Below the pieces are notes generated by a model. It saw only the letters and a program-made list of their open reading frames with translations, did not search any database and had not been told where the DNA came from. 64,000 nucleotides of DNA, taken from Bolinopsis microptera. Lineage: Eukaryota; Ctenophora; Tentaculata; Lobata; Bolinopsidae. The position numbers were made by a program, and so were the translations under genes. The DNA is taken from contig NC_087077.1 of assembly GCF_026151205.1 (NCBI RefSeq), positions 6,658,483 through 6,722,482 of the forward strand. Reading direction: 5' to 3'. Below are positions 1-12,524 of this stretch, piece by piece. Every line of letters starts with the position of its first letter. Position 1 is the first letter of the stretch.

Positions 1-372
1 CTGTTACAAGACCAGTCACCGCATCGTGGAAATAAGGTAGGTGAGGGGTAGTGAAACTAGTAGGTCTGAAATAAGGTAGGTGAGGGTATAATCTAACAGG
101 TCGTGAAATAAGGAAGGTGAGGGTAGTGAACTATTAGTCAGGGGGGGGGGAAAAATGTAAGGTAGGTGAGGGGTATTGAAACTAGCAGGTCTGAAATAAG
201 GTAGGTGAGGGGTATTGAAACTAGCAGGTCCCTGAAAATAAGTATGAGAGGGGTAGTGAAACTATAGTCCTGGATAAAATAAGGTAGGTGAGGGGTAGTG
301 AAACTAGTAGGTCTGAAATAAGGTAGGTGAGGGGTATTGAAACTAGCAGGTCTGAAATAAGATCAGTAAAAC
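1..372. repeat. 39-bp tandem repeat
   Basis: About nine copies of a 39-bp unit built around aaataaggtaggtgagggg followed by a tattgaaactagcaggtctg-like half. Early copies carry single-base indels and a run of G, while the last copies are cleaner. The array runs off the left edge of the window. No coding potential is visible. Confidence 0.9.
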
Positions 373-1888
373 TAGCTGCCATGTGTAGTACCTTTAATTT
401 GTATTAATTAAATTCAGTAATCAGTATTAACATCGGTAATATAGTATTACCATTGAAATTATAACTTTATTTCTTGAGTATCTCATATTCATTTCAGATA
501 CAACGAAGGTCCAATATCTAAACGTGCTACAATCAAGATAAAGAATTACAATCACATAATCAAGGGAATTGAGAATTATTTGATCGGAGTACGGTACTCG
601 TAGTACCGCTGTCTAGTAGCTGGAATAACATGACCCATGTTGCTGCCAGGTTGACAACCCGAGATTTAGATTGTTTGTTGAGATAGTGGATGTTGTTGAA
701 TCTACATATTGTTCATTTATTTTGGGAGATCGTTTCAACCGGATCAATTTGAAATTATTAATTTGGTGATTTAATCTAACCCATGCAATGTGTGTCTCAT
801 ATCCGCGTAGTGAAAAGCGGGGAGGTGTTTAATAGTACAGGGGAGGTGTCTAATAGTACACCCCCCTAATAGTACTTAGTATTACTAATAGTACTAAGTA
901 CGGGTTGAGCAAGTTTTACGATAATCAATTGTTTTTACTCTGAGTTTATGATCTATTTATATATTTTATTGGTTACTCAATTATTATGTTGATAAGTGAG
1001 TATGTCTGCTATTCATCGAATTTCTTGTCCAATAAAATAATATTAATTGTTTATAGTTGAAATTTTTAATGATCTAGGAACACTTGACGGTATAGTTTTA
1101 ATTTTGATTAAGAAAATTAATCTGAAAGAATGTGTTTATCTTGAAAATGAAAATTAAGTTATTAAAACTACTGTCTTATTGTTTATCATAATTAATAAGT
1201 GTTTAACTTGAATTACAGATTGGGAACGTTCCTAGTAACAACTCACAACTACCTGCAGAAGTGTCTACCTAGAAAAAAGATGATTTTGCAAAAAATGTGA
1301 TTTATGCTTTTTAAAAATGCCTTATGAATATTATTATTTACTATGTCATATCGTTCGTATCGGAACTGGATACAAAGTTACTACTGTTACCATGGTTAAC
1401 ACAGACGACACATGTTTTGGGAGTAGCCCTTACATATTGATATACCACTCGGGCACTCGATGTTTTGAAAGTTACATCCTTCAAAGAGCCCATGCACAAC
1501 GATGTTTTGTGTGTAAAATCTCGCAATGCTGTGTTTTTATTTATTTAAATAAACCTGTTAAATTTACAAACCTTTTAAAGTAAAAAGTTGAAATTTTCAT
1601 TTTTCAGGCTTGTTTTGACCATTGCGTTGTTTTGATACTTGACATGAAATTGTTCTCAGAATTCTAGATATTTTACCTGGTACCGTTTTGGCAGTGTGAA
1701 CTGGTACACGTGTGACATAAGCACGCTCCACTATATTATCTTAAATACAATTATGAATTTTTGGTTGGTTTGGGGGGGGTTGGTTGGTATTGTGGTGTCT
1801 ACAATCGTACAGGCAAATAATTGTAAGGTAACATACTTGTTAATACTCTCTTGGATTGCAAATCATTCGTATACCACATAATGTTATG
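373..1888. other. AT-rich sequence without recognised gene
   Basis: I see no splice-bounded open frame or RNA gene here. Open frames of 60 to 90 codons exist, but they have no recognisable motif and lie in AT-rich sequence. A short CCCC-flanked direct repeat (ggggaggtgt..taatagtac) occurs near 820-900. Confidence 0.5.
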
Positions 1889-1986
1889 TGCTCGAATAAG
1901 CGTGTCTTATACCTTGTCTAGTGAACCTGGCCTCATATATGAGGCCAGGTTCACTAGACAAGGTATAAGACACGCTTATTCGAGCA
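1889..1986. repeat. Perfect 98-bp palindrome
   Basis: Two 49-base arms are exact reverse complements with no spacer, and the centre is the dinucleotide at 1937/1938 (catatatg). It could extrude a cruciform or form a fully paired hairpin RNA. Perfect spacer-free palindromes are either young foldback insertions or artefacts of template switching during library preparation or assembly. Confidence 0.9.
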
Positions 1987-2395
1987 GTATATATACTCCT
2001 ATTGGCATTGTTCCAACAGCTCATTACTAGATTAGTTCTTTCTTTAGATTCCAGATTATTAAATAGAAAATTATGCATTATAAATCAAGAGGCATCATAA
2101 ATAATTAAGCATAATGAACACGGTTTCAGAGTTGAGTGCTGTACGTAACCTAGTAGTTTCATGACCTTGGTTTAACTTGCGTACAGCAAGGTCATCGCAC
2201 TACGTTAGCCGGCGAGGCACTAACTCCCTCTACAACTCCATGACAAATGTGTTCATATATACTAGCCGAGTTCACAAGTTATATCCTTGTGTAAGAAAAC
2301 TTTTTTACATTTAAACTTGCTTTATACATGTACCAGGTACCTCTGATGTATTGTCTGTTGAAAATGATATTTTTTACATGTTTTGAGGGCCAGTT
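1987..2395. other. Unannotated spacer
   Basis: No gene or repeat array recognised. A CAAGGTCAT / ATGACCTTG pair near 2160-2195 forms a short imperfect inverted repeat. Confidence 0.4.
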
Positions 2396-3215
2396 GGTAG
2401 ATCACCGACCGGCTATAAGCCGGCTACTAACCGGCTATAAGGCCGCTACAATTTTTATAGCCGGCTAAAAGCCGCTTAATAGCCGGTTAGTAGCCGCTTA
2501 CATTAGTTTGTTGCTGAGCGACGGCTATTATCCGTTTTATAACCAGCTATTAGCCGTTTTGGTAATTAAAATGTGTATAAGCCGGTTTGATAAATATTAA
2601 CTCAACTACATCGTACTGAACGATAGTCATGAGCCGGCTATAAGAAATTTCAGTGAAAACGGCTTTAGCCGTTTATAAGCCGTCTATTAGCCGATTTGAA
2701 GTAACTAAAGTGGTTATAAGCCGGCTTAAGCCGGTTATAAGAATATTAACACAGTTCAAGAACGATGTAAGATAAGTTAATATCTTATAGACCGCATAAA
2801 ACCACTATACGAAATACCCTAAACGGCTAATAGCCGCATAAAAAACCGCCTAAATAGCCGTTTTCGAGCTGAATTTCTATAGCGCACTTGACTATCGATC
2901 AGTACGTGAAGTTATTTAATATCATAAAACCGTCTTATAGCCGGCTTTAGCCGCTTATAACCACTTTCGATACCTAAACGGCTAAATAGCCGTCTTATAA
3001 CCGGCTAAAGCCGTTTTCACGAGATTTCTTCTAGCCGATACCTAAACGGCTAATAGCCATCTATAACCGCAAATAGCCTACCTCACCAACAAAATGTAAG
3101 CTGCTACTAAACGCGGCTATAAGCCGTGCTTAAGAGCCGGCTATAAAAAATGTATTCCGGCCTATAAGCCGGTTAATAGCCGGCTTATAACGGCTATAGC
3201 CGGTACGGTATCAAT
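2396..3215. repeat. Degenerate palindromic satellite (agccggctataagccg)
   Basis: Roughly 820 bp contain dozens of copies of the self-complementary words agccggctataagccg, taagccggttataag and aaacggctaatagccg. Spacing is irregular and copies occur in both orientations because the motif is palindromic. The stretch is far denser in CGGCTA/TAGCCG words than its AT-rich surroundings. Function unknown. Confidence 0.75.
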
Positions 3216-3227
3216 CCAATTTCCCTT

Positions 3228-3958
3228 AATTGGCCTACCTCGATCCCTCCTCTATCATCATTATTAGCCTCCTGCGTCCTGTCATAAGCACCCACTTCCC
3301 TCCTCTATCACTCCATATTGAGCCTCCTGGTTCCGTCATAGCACCCTCGACCCTCCTCTATCCATCATTATTATCCTCCTGGATTCCTGTCATAGCACCC
3401 TCGTCCCTCCTCTAACATCTTATTAGCTCCTGGTCCTGTCATAGCACCGCTCTCCCTCCTCTATCATCATAATTAGCCCTCCTTGTTCCTGTCATAGCAC
3501 CCTCTCCTCCTCTATCATCATTATTAGCCTCCTGGTTCCTGTCATAGCACCCTCGTCCTCCTCTATCATCATTATTAGCCTCCTGGTTCCTGTCATAGCA
3601 CCCTCGTCCCTCCTCTATCATCATTATTAGCCTCCTGGTTCCTGTCATAGCACCCCGTACCTCTCTATCAACATTATTACCTCCTGGTTCCTTCATAGCA
3701 CCCTCGATCACTCTATCATCATTAATAGCCACCAGGTTATCTGTCATAGGCACCCACGTCCCTCCTCTATCATTCATATTATCTCCTGGTTCCTGTCATA
3801 GCACCCCTCGACCCTCCTCTATCATCATAAAGCCTCCTGGTTCCTGTCATAGCACCCTCGTCCCTCCTCTATCATCATTATTAGCCTCCTGGTTCCTGTC
3901 CATACACACTCGACCCCTCCTCATATCTCATTATACCTCCTGGTTCCTGTCATAGCAC
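3228..3958. repeat. 51-52-bp tandem repeat
   Basis: About 14 copies of a unit containing tcctctatcatcattattag, cctcctggttcctgtcatag and caccctcg. Consecutive starts are 51 or 52 bases apart. Several copies have dispersed single-base losses or changes, and a cleaner block lies around 3490-3650. The open frames across it arise from the repetition. Confidence 0.9.
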
Positions 3959-4540
3959 GTAGATTATGCTGACAAGATAATATTGTGTTCTATAGTATTA
4001 GAGTATTATGTCTAAAAGACGTTTAATAGTCATACCACTCATATATTTTTATCATATATCATTGAGTCACTCTGCGGTAGTAATATCCCCTTTCACTAAC
4101 ACTAGTTATAAATGTTAATTAACATTAGGAGAAAGTGGCAATTATATAATATTATCTATATTATCTATATTATATACATATTATATATTTTAATTTTCTA
4201 CTATTCCTATATAAAGAGTGTGAATGTGATACAACATGGGGCCGCACGTGCTAGTTGCTACAGCCGCGCAGTTTGATAGATCAGACATCATAGATCTGTG
4301 CAGTAAGCAGTTTTTCCCAATGGAATGATCTTAATTATAGTTTATAAGTTATTATCTGTAGTAAACTACAAAATAAATTTAAATTTTTGGCCAAAAATCT
4401 TGGGGGGATCGTCCCACAATCCCCTCGGGAATTACGGCCCTGGTTCGTAGTGGTCCTGGTATTTGTAATTCATCTTCGCCTGCAGAGGGGTGTGTGTGCT
4501 CCTGGTACACAATATGACCTCACTTAGTCACGTGTTAAGT
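3959..4540. other. AT-rich spacer
   Basis: No gene recognised. The segment includes an ATTATATA-rich stretch around 4140-4200 and no splice-bounded open frame. Confidence 0.4.
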
Positions 4541-4544
4541 ACTG

Positions 4545-5012
4545 TTACTCACGTTACCACTATAACTAGCTACTATCACTACTACTACACAACAACAAAC
4601 CACAGCTACTACCACTAGCTACTACCACTACCACTACCAACCACTACCACTACCACTACCACTAGCTACTACCACTAGCTACTACCACTACCACTACCAC
4701 TACCACTACCACTAGCTACTACCACTAGCTACTACCACTAGCTACTACCACTAGCTACTACCACTAGCTACTACCACTAGCTACTACCACTAGCTACTAC
4801 CACTAGCTACTACCACTAGCTACTACCACTAGCTACTACCAATAGCTACTACCACTAGCTACTACCACTAGCTACTACCACTACCAGTTACCACTAGCTA
4901 CTACCAGTTACCACTAGCTACTACCAGTTACCACTAGCTACTACCAGTTACCACTAGCTACTACCAGTTACCACTATAACTAGCTACTACCACTAGCTAC
5001 TACCACTCTCAC
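4545..5012. repeat. 13-bp minisatellite with 20-bp variant
   Basis: The unit actagctactacc (13 bp) is repeated head to tail. Near 4880-4980 it is replaced by a 20-bp derivative that adds agttacc. Trinucleotide-like ccacta blocks sit at the left end. Confidence 0.9.
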
Positions 5013-5103
5013 AGCTGCAGACTTTTTAAAAATAACATTATCTGAGATATACCTGCAGGAACAGAGCAGGTGTATACTACATATATCTGCAGTCCTTTTC
5101 TGG

Positions 5104-5197
5104 GCATTCTTATTGGCTGAGATAGAGTAATGAAGCATTCTTATTGGCTGAGATAGAGTAATGAGGCATCTTATTGGCTGAGATAGAGTAATGAGTA
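5104..5197. repeat. 31-bp repeat, three copies
   Basis: Three head-to-tail copies of gcattcttattggctgagat plus agagtaatga. Each copy contains ATTGG, the reverse complement of the CCAAT box core. Whether it acts as a promoter element is unknown. Confidence 0.8.
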
Positions 5198-5229
5198 ATC
5201 ACACCCTTATGTTTCTTTGATTATAAAGC

Positions 5230-8200
5230 AGTAAATCGGACTGTTTTGTTATTGGTACTCGGGGCTACTTACACAAAACAAGCCTGCTAAATTTGTAGTG
5301 TATTTTGTTATTGGTACTCGGGGCTCTACACACAGTACTGCTATATTTGTAGTGTTATTGTATTGGTACACGGCGCTACTACACACAGCACTGCTATAAT
5401 TTGTAGTGGTATTTTGTTATGGTACTCGGTGTTACAACACACAGCACTGCTATAATTGTAGGGTATTTTGTTATTGGTACTCCGGGGCCTACTACACACA
5501 GCACTGCTTTAATTTGTAGTTGTTATTTTTGGTTATTGGACTCGGGCTACAACAACACATTACTGTATTAAATTGTAGTGGTAATTTTTATTGTTACACG
5601 GGTTACTACACACAGCACTGCTAAAATTTGTAGTGGTATATTGTTATTGTTATCGGGGCCACTACACACAGCACTGCTTATAATTTGTAGTGTATTTGAT
5701 ATTGGTACTTTCCCCGGGGGGGGGCCCCCCCACTACACACCAGCACTGCTATAATTTGTAGTTGTTTTTGTTATTGGTACTCGGGCTACTACACACAGCA
5801 CTGCTAAAATTGTGTAGGTGGTATTTTGTTTATTGGACTCGGGCAACTAGACAGTAGAACACACAGCACTGCTATAATTCTGTAGTGGTATTTGTTATTG
5901 GTACTCGGGCTACTACACACAGCACTGCTATAATTTTGTAGTGGTATTTTGTATTGGTACTCGGGCTACAACACACAGCACTGCTATAATTGTAAGTGGT
6001 ATTTGTTATTGGTACTCGGGGCTACTACACACAGCACTGCTATAATATGTAGTGGTATTGTTTGTTATTGATACTCGGGGCTACTGCACACAGCAACTGC
6101 TATAATTTGTAGTGGTATTTTGTTATTGAACTCGGGCTACTACACACAGCCCTGCTATAAATTTGTAGTGGTATTTTGTTATTGTTACTCGGGCTACAAC
6201 ACACACACTGCTATAATTGTAGTGGTATTATTGTTATTGGTACTCGGGCTACTACACACAGCCACTGCTAGAAATTTGTAGTGGTAAATATGTTATTGGT
6301 ACTCGGGCTACTACACACAGCACTGCTATAAGTTTGTAGTGGTATTTTGTTATAGTACTCGGGCTATACACACAGCACTGCTATAATTTGTAGTGGTAAT
6401 TTTTGTTATTGGTAAACGGGGCTACAAACACACCAGCACTGCTAAATAATTTGTAGTGGTATTTTGTATTGGTACTCGGGGCTACTACACACAGCACAGC
6501 TATAATATGTAGTGTAATTTTGTGATTTGGTACGGGCTACTACACACAGCACTGCTATAATTTGTAGTGTATTTTGTTATTGGTACACTGGCTACTACAC
6601 ACGAGCACTGCTTATAATTTTAGTGGTATTTTGTTATTGGTACCGGGGCTACTACACACAGCACTGCTATAATTTGTAGTGGTATTTTGTAATTGGTACT
6701 CGGGGCTACAGCACAACAGCACTGCTATAATTTGTAGTGGAATTTTGTTTATTGACTCGGGGCTACTACACACAGCACTGCTATAATTTGTAGTGTATTT
6801 TTTTTATTTGTACTCGGCCACTACACACAGCACAGCTATAATTTGTAGTGGTATTGTTATTGGTACCGGGGGCTACTACACACAGCACTGCTATAAATTT
6901 AGTTGTTATTATGTTATTGGTACTCGGGGCTATACACACAGCACTGCTAAATTTTGTAGTGGTATTTTGTTATTGTGTACTCGTGGATACTACACACAGC
7001 ACTGCTATAAATTGTAGTGGTAATTTTGTTATTTGGTACTCGGGGCTACTACACACAGTAATGCTATAATTTTGTAGTGTATTTTGTTATTGGTAACGGG
7101 GTTACAACACACAGCACTGCTAAAATTTGTAGATGGTATTTGTTATTGGTACTCGGGGCCACTACACACAGCACTGCTATAATTTGTAGTGGTATTTTGT
7201 TATTTGGTACTCGGGGCTACACACACAGCACTGCTATAATTTGTAGTGGTAATTTGTTATTAGTCTCGGGGCCACTACCCACAGCACTGCTACAATTTGT
7301 AGAGTGGGAATTTTTGTTATTTGGTAACTCGGGGTTACTACACACAGCACTGCTATAATATGTAGTGGTATTTTTTATTGGTACTCCGGGTCTACTACAC
7401 ATGCACTGCGATAATTTGAATTGTATTATGTTATTGGAACTCGGGGCTACTACACACAGCACAGCTATAATTTTGTAGTGGTATTATGTTATGGTAGCGC
7501 GGGGCTACAACCACTGCACTGTTATAAGTTTTAGTGGTATTTTGTTATTGACTCGGGGCTACTCACACAGCACTGCTATAATTTGTAGTGGTATTTTGTA
7601 TTGGTACTCGGGGCTAACAACACCACAGCAATGCCTATATTTTTTGTAGTGGTATTTTGTTAGTTGGTACTCGGGCTTACTACACACACTTTTTAAAAGC
7701 AAATGCATTAAGGAGTATTGGGGGGAGAGTGGGGGGAAAGCGGGGAATAGTTGGGCAAATGAACTTAAAAAATTCTCCCTACAAACCGCTTTTAAAAATT
7801 TGATGTTTTGTTTGGTATGGGGTTTCTAAACACAGACTGCTTAATTTGTGGGGTTTTTTGGTTTTGGTCTGGGGGCTACTAACACGGCACTGTATTTTGT
7901 AGTGGTTTTGTTTTTGGATGGGGGCACTACCCAGCATGCTAAATTTTGGGGGTATTTTTATTGGTATGGGGCCACTAACACAGACTGTTTAAATTGTAGG
8001 GGTTTTTGTTTGGTTCGGGGCCCTACACACAATTATTTTTGTAGGGTATTTTTGTTTTTTGGGTACTCGGGACCACTACACACAGCACTGCTATAATTTG
8101 TAGTGGTATTTTGTTATTGGTACTCGGGCCACTACACACAGCACTGCTATAATTTGTAGTGGTATTTTGTTATTGGTACTCGGGGCTACAACACACAGCA

Positions 8201-8512
8201 CTGCTATAATTTGTAGTGGTATTTTGTTATTGGTACTCGGGGTACTGCACACAGCACTGCTATAATTTGTAGTGGTATTTTGTTATTGGTACTCGGGCTA
8301 CAACACACAGCACTGCTATAATTTGTAGTGGTATTTTGTTATTGGTACTCGGGGCTACTACACACAGCACTGCTATAATTTGTAGTGGTATTTTGTTATT
8401 GGTACTCGGGGCTACTACACACAGCACTGCTATAATTTGTAGTGGTATTTTGTTATTGGTACTCGGGGCTACTACACACAGCACTGCTATAATTTGTAGT
8501 GGTATTTTGTCC
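5230..8512. repeat. 3.3-kb satellite with 57-bp unit
   Basis: Approximately 57 copies of a 57-bp unit containing tataatttgtagtggtattt, tgttattggtactcggggct and actacacacagcactgc. Because 57 is a multiple of three, clean copies read open in several frames and produce spurious proteins rich in TTHSTA or VVAP. Copies from about 8080 to 8512 are nearly perfect. Copies upstream carry frequent single-base indels and homopolymer changes. A block at about 7690-8050 is heavily degraded and contains unrelated G-rich sequence. The error pattern resembles unpolished long-read consensus. Confidence 0.95.
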
Positions 8513-8800
8513 GCCTGACACTACAGCTACTACACTGGCGCCTACTAGGTACTACACTACCACTGATTTTACTATCGTACCTGAAGCTACTACTGGCAAT
8601 TAGATTATTGCTGTATTACATTGATAAACTTAATTGTTATGCTATATAACATAGACAAGGTCTTTATTATAATTATGTCAAGGAATATTGTTGATAACTT
8701 GTCAAGTTTATTGGCTATACAGTGTACACACACTCAATACCTTCTTCAGTCGACATACTTTAGATTATCATTATCAGATGTAACTACTACCAATACACTA
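8513..8800. other. Spacer, no feature recognised
   Basis: Short non-repetitive sequence between two repeat arrays. No supported gene. Confidence 0.4.
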
Positions 8801-8962
8801 TGCCGCAAATATGCCGCCATAATACTGCCACTATACTGCTACTATGCCGCAAATATGCCGCCATAATACCGCCACTGTATTGTCACTATGCTGCCCTGAT
8901 GCCGCAAATATGCCGCCATGATGCCGCCACTATATTGTCACTATGCTGCCATGATGCTGCTA
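8800..8962. repeat. Short array of ATGCCGCCAT-type units
   Basis: Repeated words atgccgcaaatatgccgcca, ccactatactgctactatg and ccactatattgtcactatg make a degenerate minisatellite of about four units. An open frame across it is a product of the repetition. Confidence 0.7.
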
Positions 8963-9237
8963 CCATAAATCACTGCTATTTGGTTGTGTTGTAGAATGTG
9001 AATTGTGACGTATCAACAAAAGAATTGCTTTCGAGTAATTAATATATGGAAACAGTCACAAGGGAACAGTTGTTAAAATGTTAACGTAGAAATAATGATA
9101 CCTTTATTAATTATTTTTATTACATTAACTTGTTTAATCGAATCTTTCTTCTTATCACTAAGTTCACCGAGTTCTTCCAATCTTCCATGCCCAGTAAATG
9201 AATAAAAAACATTTTCAGAATCAAATTCCTTGAATAC
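8963..9237. other. AT-rich spacer
   Basis: No gene or repeat recognised. Confidence 0.4.
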
Positions 9238-9335
9238 GGGGTCGTTCACATATTGGGGGGGGGGGGGGGGGGTCCAACCCGATGTCCGATATGAGGGTTG
9301 ATGAGGCCAAAATCGGAATCGGAAAAATCGGAAAA
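9238..9335 (+). mobile_element. Truncated MITE terminus plus shared G-run segment
   Basis: ggggtcgttcacatattg matches the terminal sequence of the small elements near 13042-13071, 45978 and 46731. It is followed by a run of about 18 G and then by cgatatgagggttgatgagg with ccaaaatcgg, a segment that recurs at 12525-12560 beside another homopolymer. The homopolymer prevents placing the internal end. Confidence 0.55.
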
Positions 9336-9835
9336 ATCGGAAAATTTAGAAATTTTAGAGAATCGATCTCTAAAACCTCTCAGAAGTGATATAATTCAAC
9401 CAGAACCCCTACATATGCTATATTGTTATGAGAAAACGAACTAATTGGACATTCCAATAGTATGTTTTATGTGTTTTTCCACTGCAGGGGCTAGTATGCT
9501 CACTACTAGTTGGAGTTGTCATGTACTCCCAGACCCGAGTGCTTTGGCCTCTTGACGTGAGATCGATTGTTTCTGCTCATTAATTTTATCCCTGTTACTT
9601 GTTATTATGTATTAGTACAACACTAGGTACCGGGTTATATTTTGTGGTCCGGTCTTTAAACATACCATAATATCACTAGTACACTGCACCTTAAATGTAT
9701 AGTCAAGTACATTTGTATCGTAAGGGATCGTAACACATGCTTGGCTGGGGGATCATGTTTTGTGTCCGTTCGGTACCCTGTATTTTCAAAACGGACAAAA
9801 AGTAGGGCGGACAAAAACAGACAAAACATTTAGAT
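9336..9835. other. Spacer, no gene recognised
   Basis: Sequence between the MITE fragment and the polypyrimidine tract. No splice-bounded open frame seen. Confidence 0.4.
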
Positions 9836-11912
9836 GTCCTCCTCCTCCTCCTCCTAAGTCTTCCTCCTCCCGAGTCCTTCTCCTCCTCAGTCCTCTTCAG
9901 TCCTCTTCCTGACTCCTCGTCCTCGTCCTTCTCCTCAGTCCTCCTCACCTTCCTCCTTAATCCCCTTCTCCTCCTCAGTCCTACTCCCAGTCCTCCTCCT
10001 TCTCCTTCTCCTTCTTCTTCTCCTCCTCCTCATCCTCATTTCTCCTCCTGATCCTCCTTCTCCTCCCCATCAGTCCTCCTCAGTCCTCCTCATAGTCGTC
10101 CTCCTCCTCCTGAGTCCTTCTCATCCTCCTCCACCTCCTGAGTCCACCTCCTGAGTCCTCCTCCTGAGTCCTCATCCTCCTCCTCAGTCATCATCCTCTT
10201 CCTCCTGAGTCCTCCCCCAGTCCTCCTCCTCCTTCTCCTCCTCATCCTCCTCCTCATCAGTCCTCATCCTCTGTCCTCCTCATAATCGTCCTCGTCCTCG
10301 TCCTCGTCCTTAGTCCTCGTCCTCCTTATCCTCCTCCTCAGTCCTCCCCCAGTCCTCATCCTCCTCCTTCTCCTCCTCCTCCTCCTCCTCCTCCTCCTCC
10401 TCCTCCTTCTCCTTTTTGCTTCTCCTCCTAATCATTCCTCCTCCTCAGTCGTCGTCCTCCTCCTCCTCGTCCTTAGTCCTCGTCCTCTTCAGTATTCCTC
10501 CTCAGTCCTCATCCTCATCATCCTCCTCTTCAGTCTTCCTCCTGAGTCCTCCTCCTCGTCCTCCTCCACCTCCTCATTCCCCTCCTTATCCTCCTCCTCT
10601 TCAGTCCTCCTCATCCTCCTCCTCGTTCTCCTCCTTATCCTCCTCCTCCTCAGTCCTCCTCCTCATCCTCCTCCTCCTTCTCCTCTTCCTTCTCCTCCTA
10701 ATCAGTCCTCCTCCTCAGTCGTCCTCCTCCTCTTCATTAGCCCTTGTCCTCATCCTCCTAGTCCTCGTCCTTAGTCCTCGTCCACATCCTCCTCAGTCTT
10801 CCTCCTCAGTCCTCCTCGTCCTCATCAGTCTCATCCTCCTCATCCTCCTCCCCAAGTCCTCCTCTTCCTCAGTCCTCCCCCAGTCCTCCTTCTCATCCTC
10901 CTCATCCTCTTCAGTCCTCATCTTGTTCCTCCTCAGTCCTCCTCTTCCTCCTACTCGTCAGTCCTCCTCCGCAGTCCTTCTCCTCAGTCCTCCTACTCCG
11001 CAGTCCTTCTCCTCCTCGTCAGTCTTCCTCCTCGCCAGTCCTCCTTCTCCTTCTTCTCCTCCTACTCCTAAGTCCTCCTCCTCCTCCTCCTCAGTCCTCC
11101 TCCTCCCTCTCATCCTTTTCCTCCTTCTCCTCCTTCTCCTCCTACTCCTAAGTCATCCTCCTGCTCCTCAGTCCTCCCCTAGTCCTCCTCCTCATCAGTC
11201 CTTCCCCAGTCCTCCTTCTCCTCCTCCTCATCCTCAGTCCTCCTCCTCATCATCCTCCTCAGTCCTCCTCCTCCTCAGTCCTCCCTAAGTCCTCCTCTTC
11301 CTCAGTCCTCCCCAGTCCTCCTTCTCCTCCTCCTCATCCCCTCAGTCCTCCTCCTCAGTCCTCCTCGTCCTTAGTCCTCCCCCAGTCCTCCTTCTCCTCA
11401 TCCTCAGTCCTCCTCCTCAGTCCTCGTCCTTCTCCTTTTTAACAGTCCTCCTCCTCAGTCTTCCTCCTCGTCCTCGCTCTCGTCCTCCTCCTTCTCCTCC
11501 TTCTCGTCTTCCTCCACCAATCCTGCTCCTCTTCCTCAGTCCTCCCTCTCCTCTTCAGTCCTCTTTCTCCTCAGTCCTTCTCGGTCCTCCTCTTTCTCCT
11601 CAGTCTTCCTCCTCCTCCTCCTCAGTTCTCTTCCTCATCCTCCTCCTTCTTCTCTTCCTTCTCCTCCTAATCAGTCCTCCTCCTAATCAGTCCTCCTCCT
11701 CAGTCGTCCTCCTCCTCGTCCTTAGTCCTCGTCCTCATCGTCCTTAGTCCTCGTCCTCATCCTCCTAGTCCTCGTCCTTAGTCCTCGTCCTCATCCTCCT
11801 AGTGCTCACTGCTCGTCCTGGTCCTCCTCAGTCTTCCTCCTCTGTCCTCCTCAGTCCTCCTTCTCCTCAGTCCTCCTCAGTCCTCCTTCTCCTCAGTCCT
11901 CCTCCTCCTCAT
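9836..11912. repeat. 2.1-kb polypyrimidine tract (tcctcctcag)n
   Basis: The plus strand is almost entirely C and T, with recurring cagtcctcctc words and occasional single purines. The 290-codon Ser/Leu/Pro open frame inside (10416-11288) is low-complexity and not a credible protein. Long mirror-symmetric polypurine/polypyrimidine tracts can adopt triplex (H-DNA) structures; that is general knowledge and is not shown here. Confidence 0.95.
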
Positions 11913-12520
11913 CAGTTTACACAATTTATTGTTACTAAAATGTTTTTAAACGCATTTGAGTCTGTAACATATTGACATGTTACTGTTACTGACTCAAAAT
12001 GTGCTCGAGAATTTTTTTGTTTAATAGAGTTTTACTCTCCAGTACTATGGAAAAGTTGTTACATGATAAATAAAGATTTTGATAAATAAAGTGATTTTCA
12101 TCCCTTTTAATGTTATTGAAAATTGTGTAGACTATTCTTTGTATCTAACTGAGGATTGGAAGTTTGAGAAAGGACCAGTCATTAACCGTGCTACCCATTT
12201 CTGCAGATAGCCTGTTACAAATTGTGGAGATAAATTGTGGAGACAATTTAAATCAAAAGTTACTAAAGCGTTCGCTATTTGTTACGATTGTTATTACCAA
12301 CCGTACCTCTTTCAATTGTGGACCGGTGTGGATGTTTCTGTCAAACAAGAGTTGATTCGACATTGTGTTGTTTTTCGGACGAAACGATTCTTGTTTGGAA
12401 CAAGATACCATTTTGGAGTTCTGGGACCACCACCAATCGATTTCTTGTCATATTTAAGTACAGAAATAGCTACCTATATCGCCTAGAAACCTCAGAGGGA
12501 AGATTTAAATTTTCCCGATT
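11913..12520. other. Unannotated sequence
   Basis: Three overlapping open frames of 60 to 86 codons lie at 12164-12539, but none shows a recognisable motif or splice context. The right end (from about 12500) joins the segment shared with 9288-9330. Confidence 0.4.
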
Positions 12521-12524
12521 TTTC

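Noticed and set aside
6793-8484. TTHSTA and VVAPSTNN repeat proteins
   Set aside because: The 57-bp satellite is a multiple of three, so frames stay open by arithmetic.
10416-11288. 290-codon Ser/Leu/Pro open frame
   Set aside because: It is a translation of the polypyrimidine repeat; no domain and no splice context.
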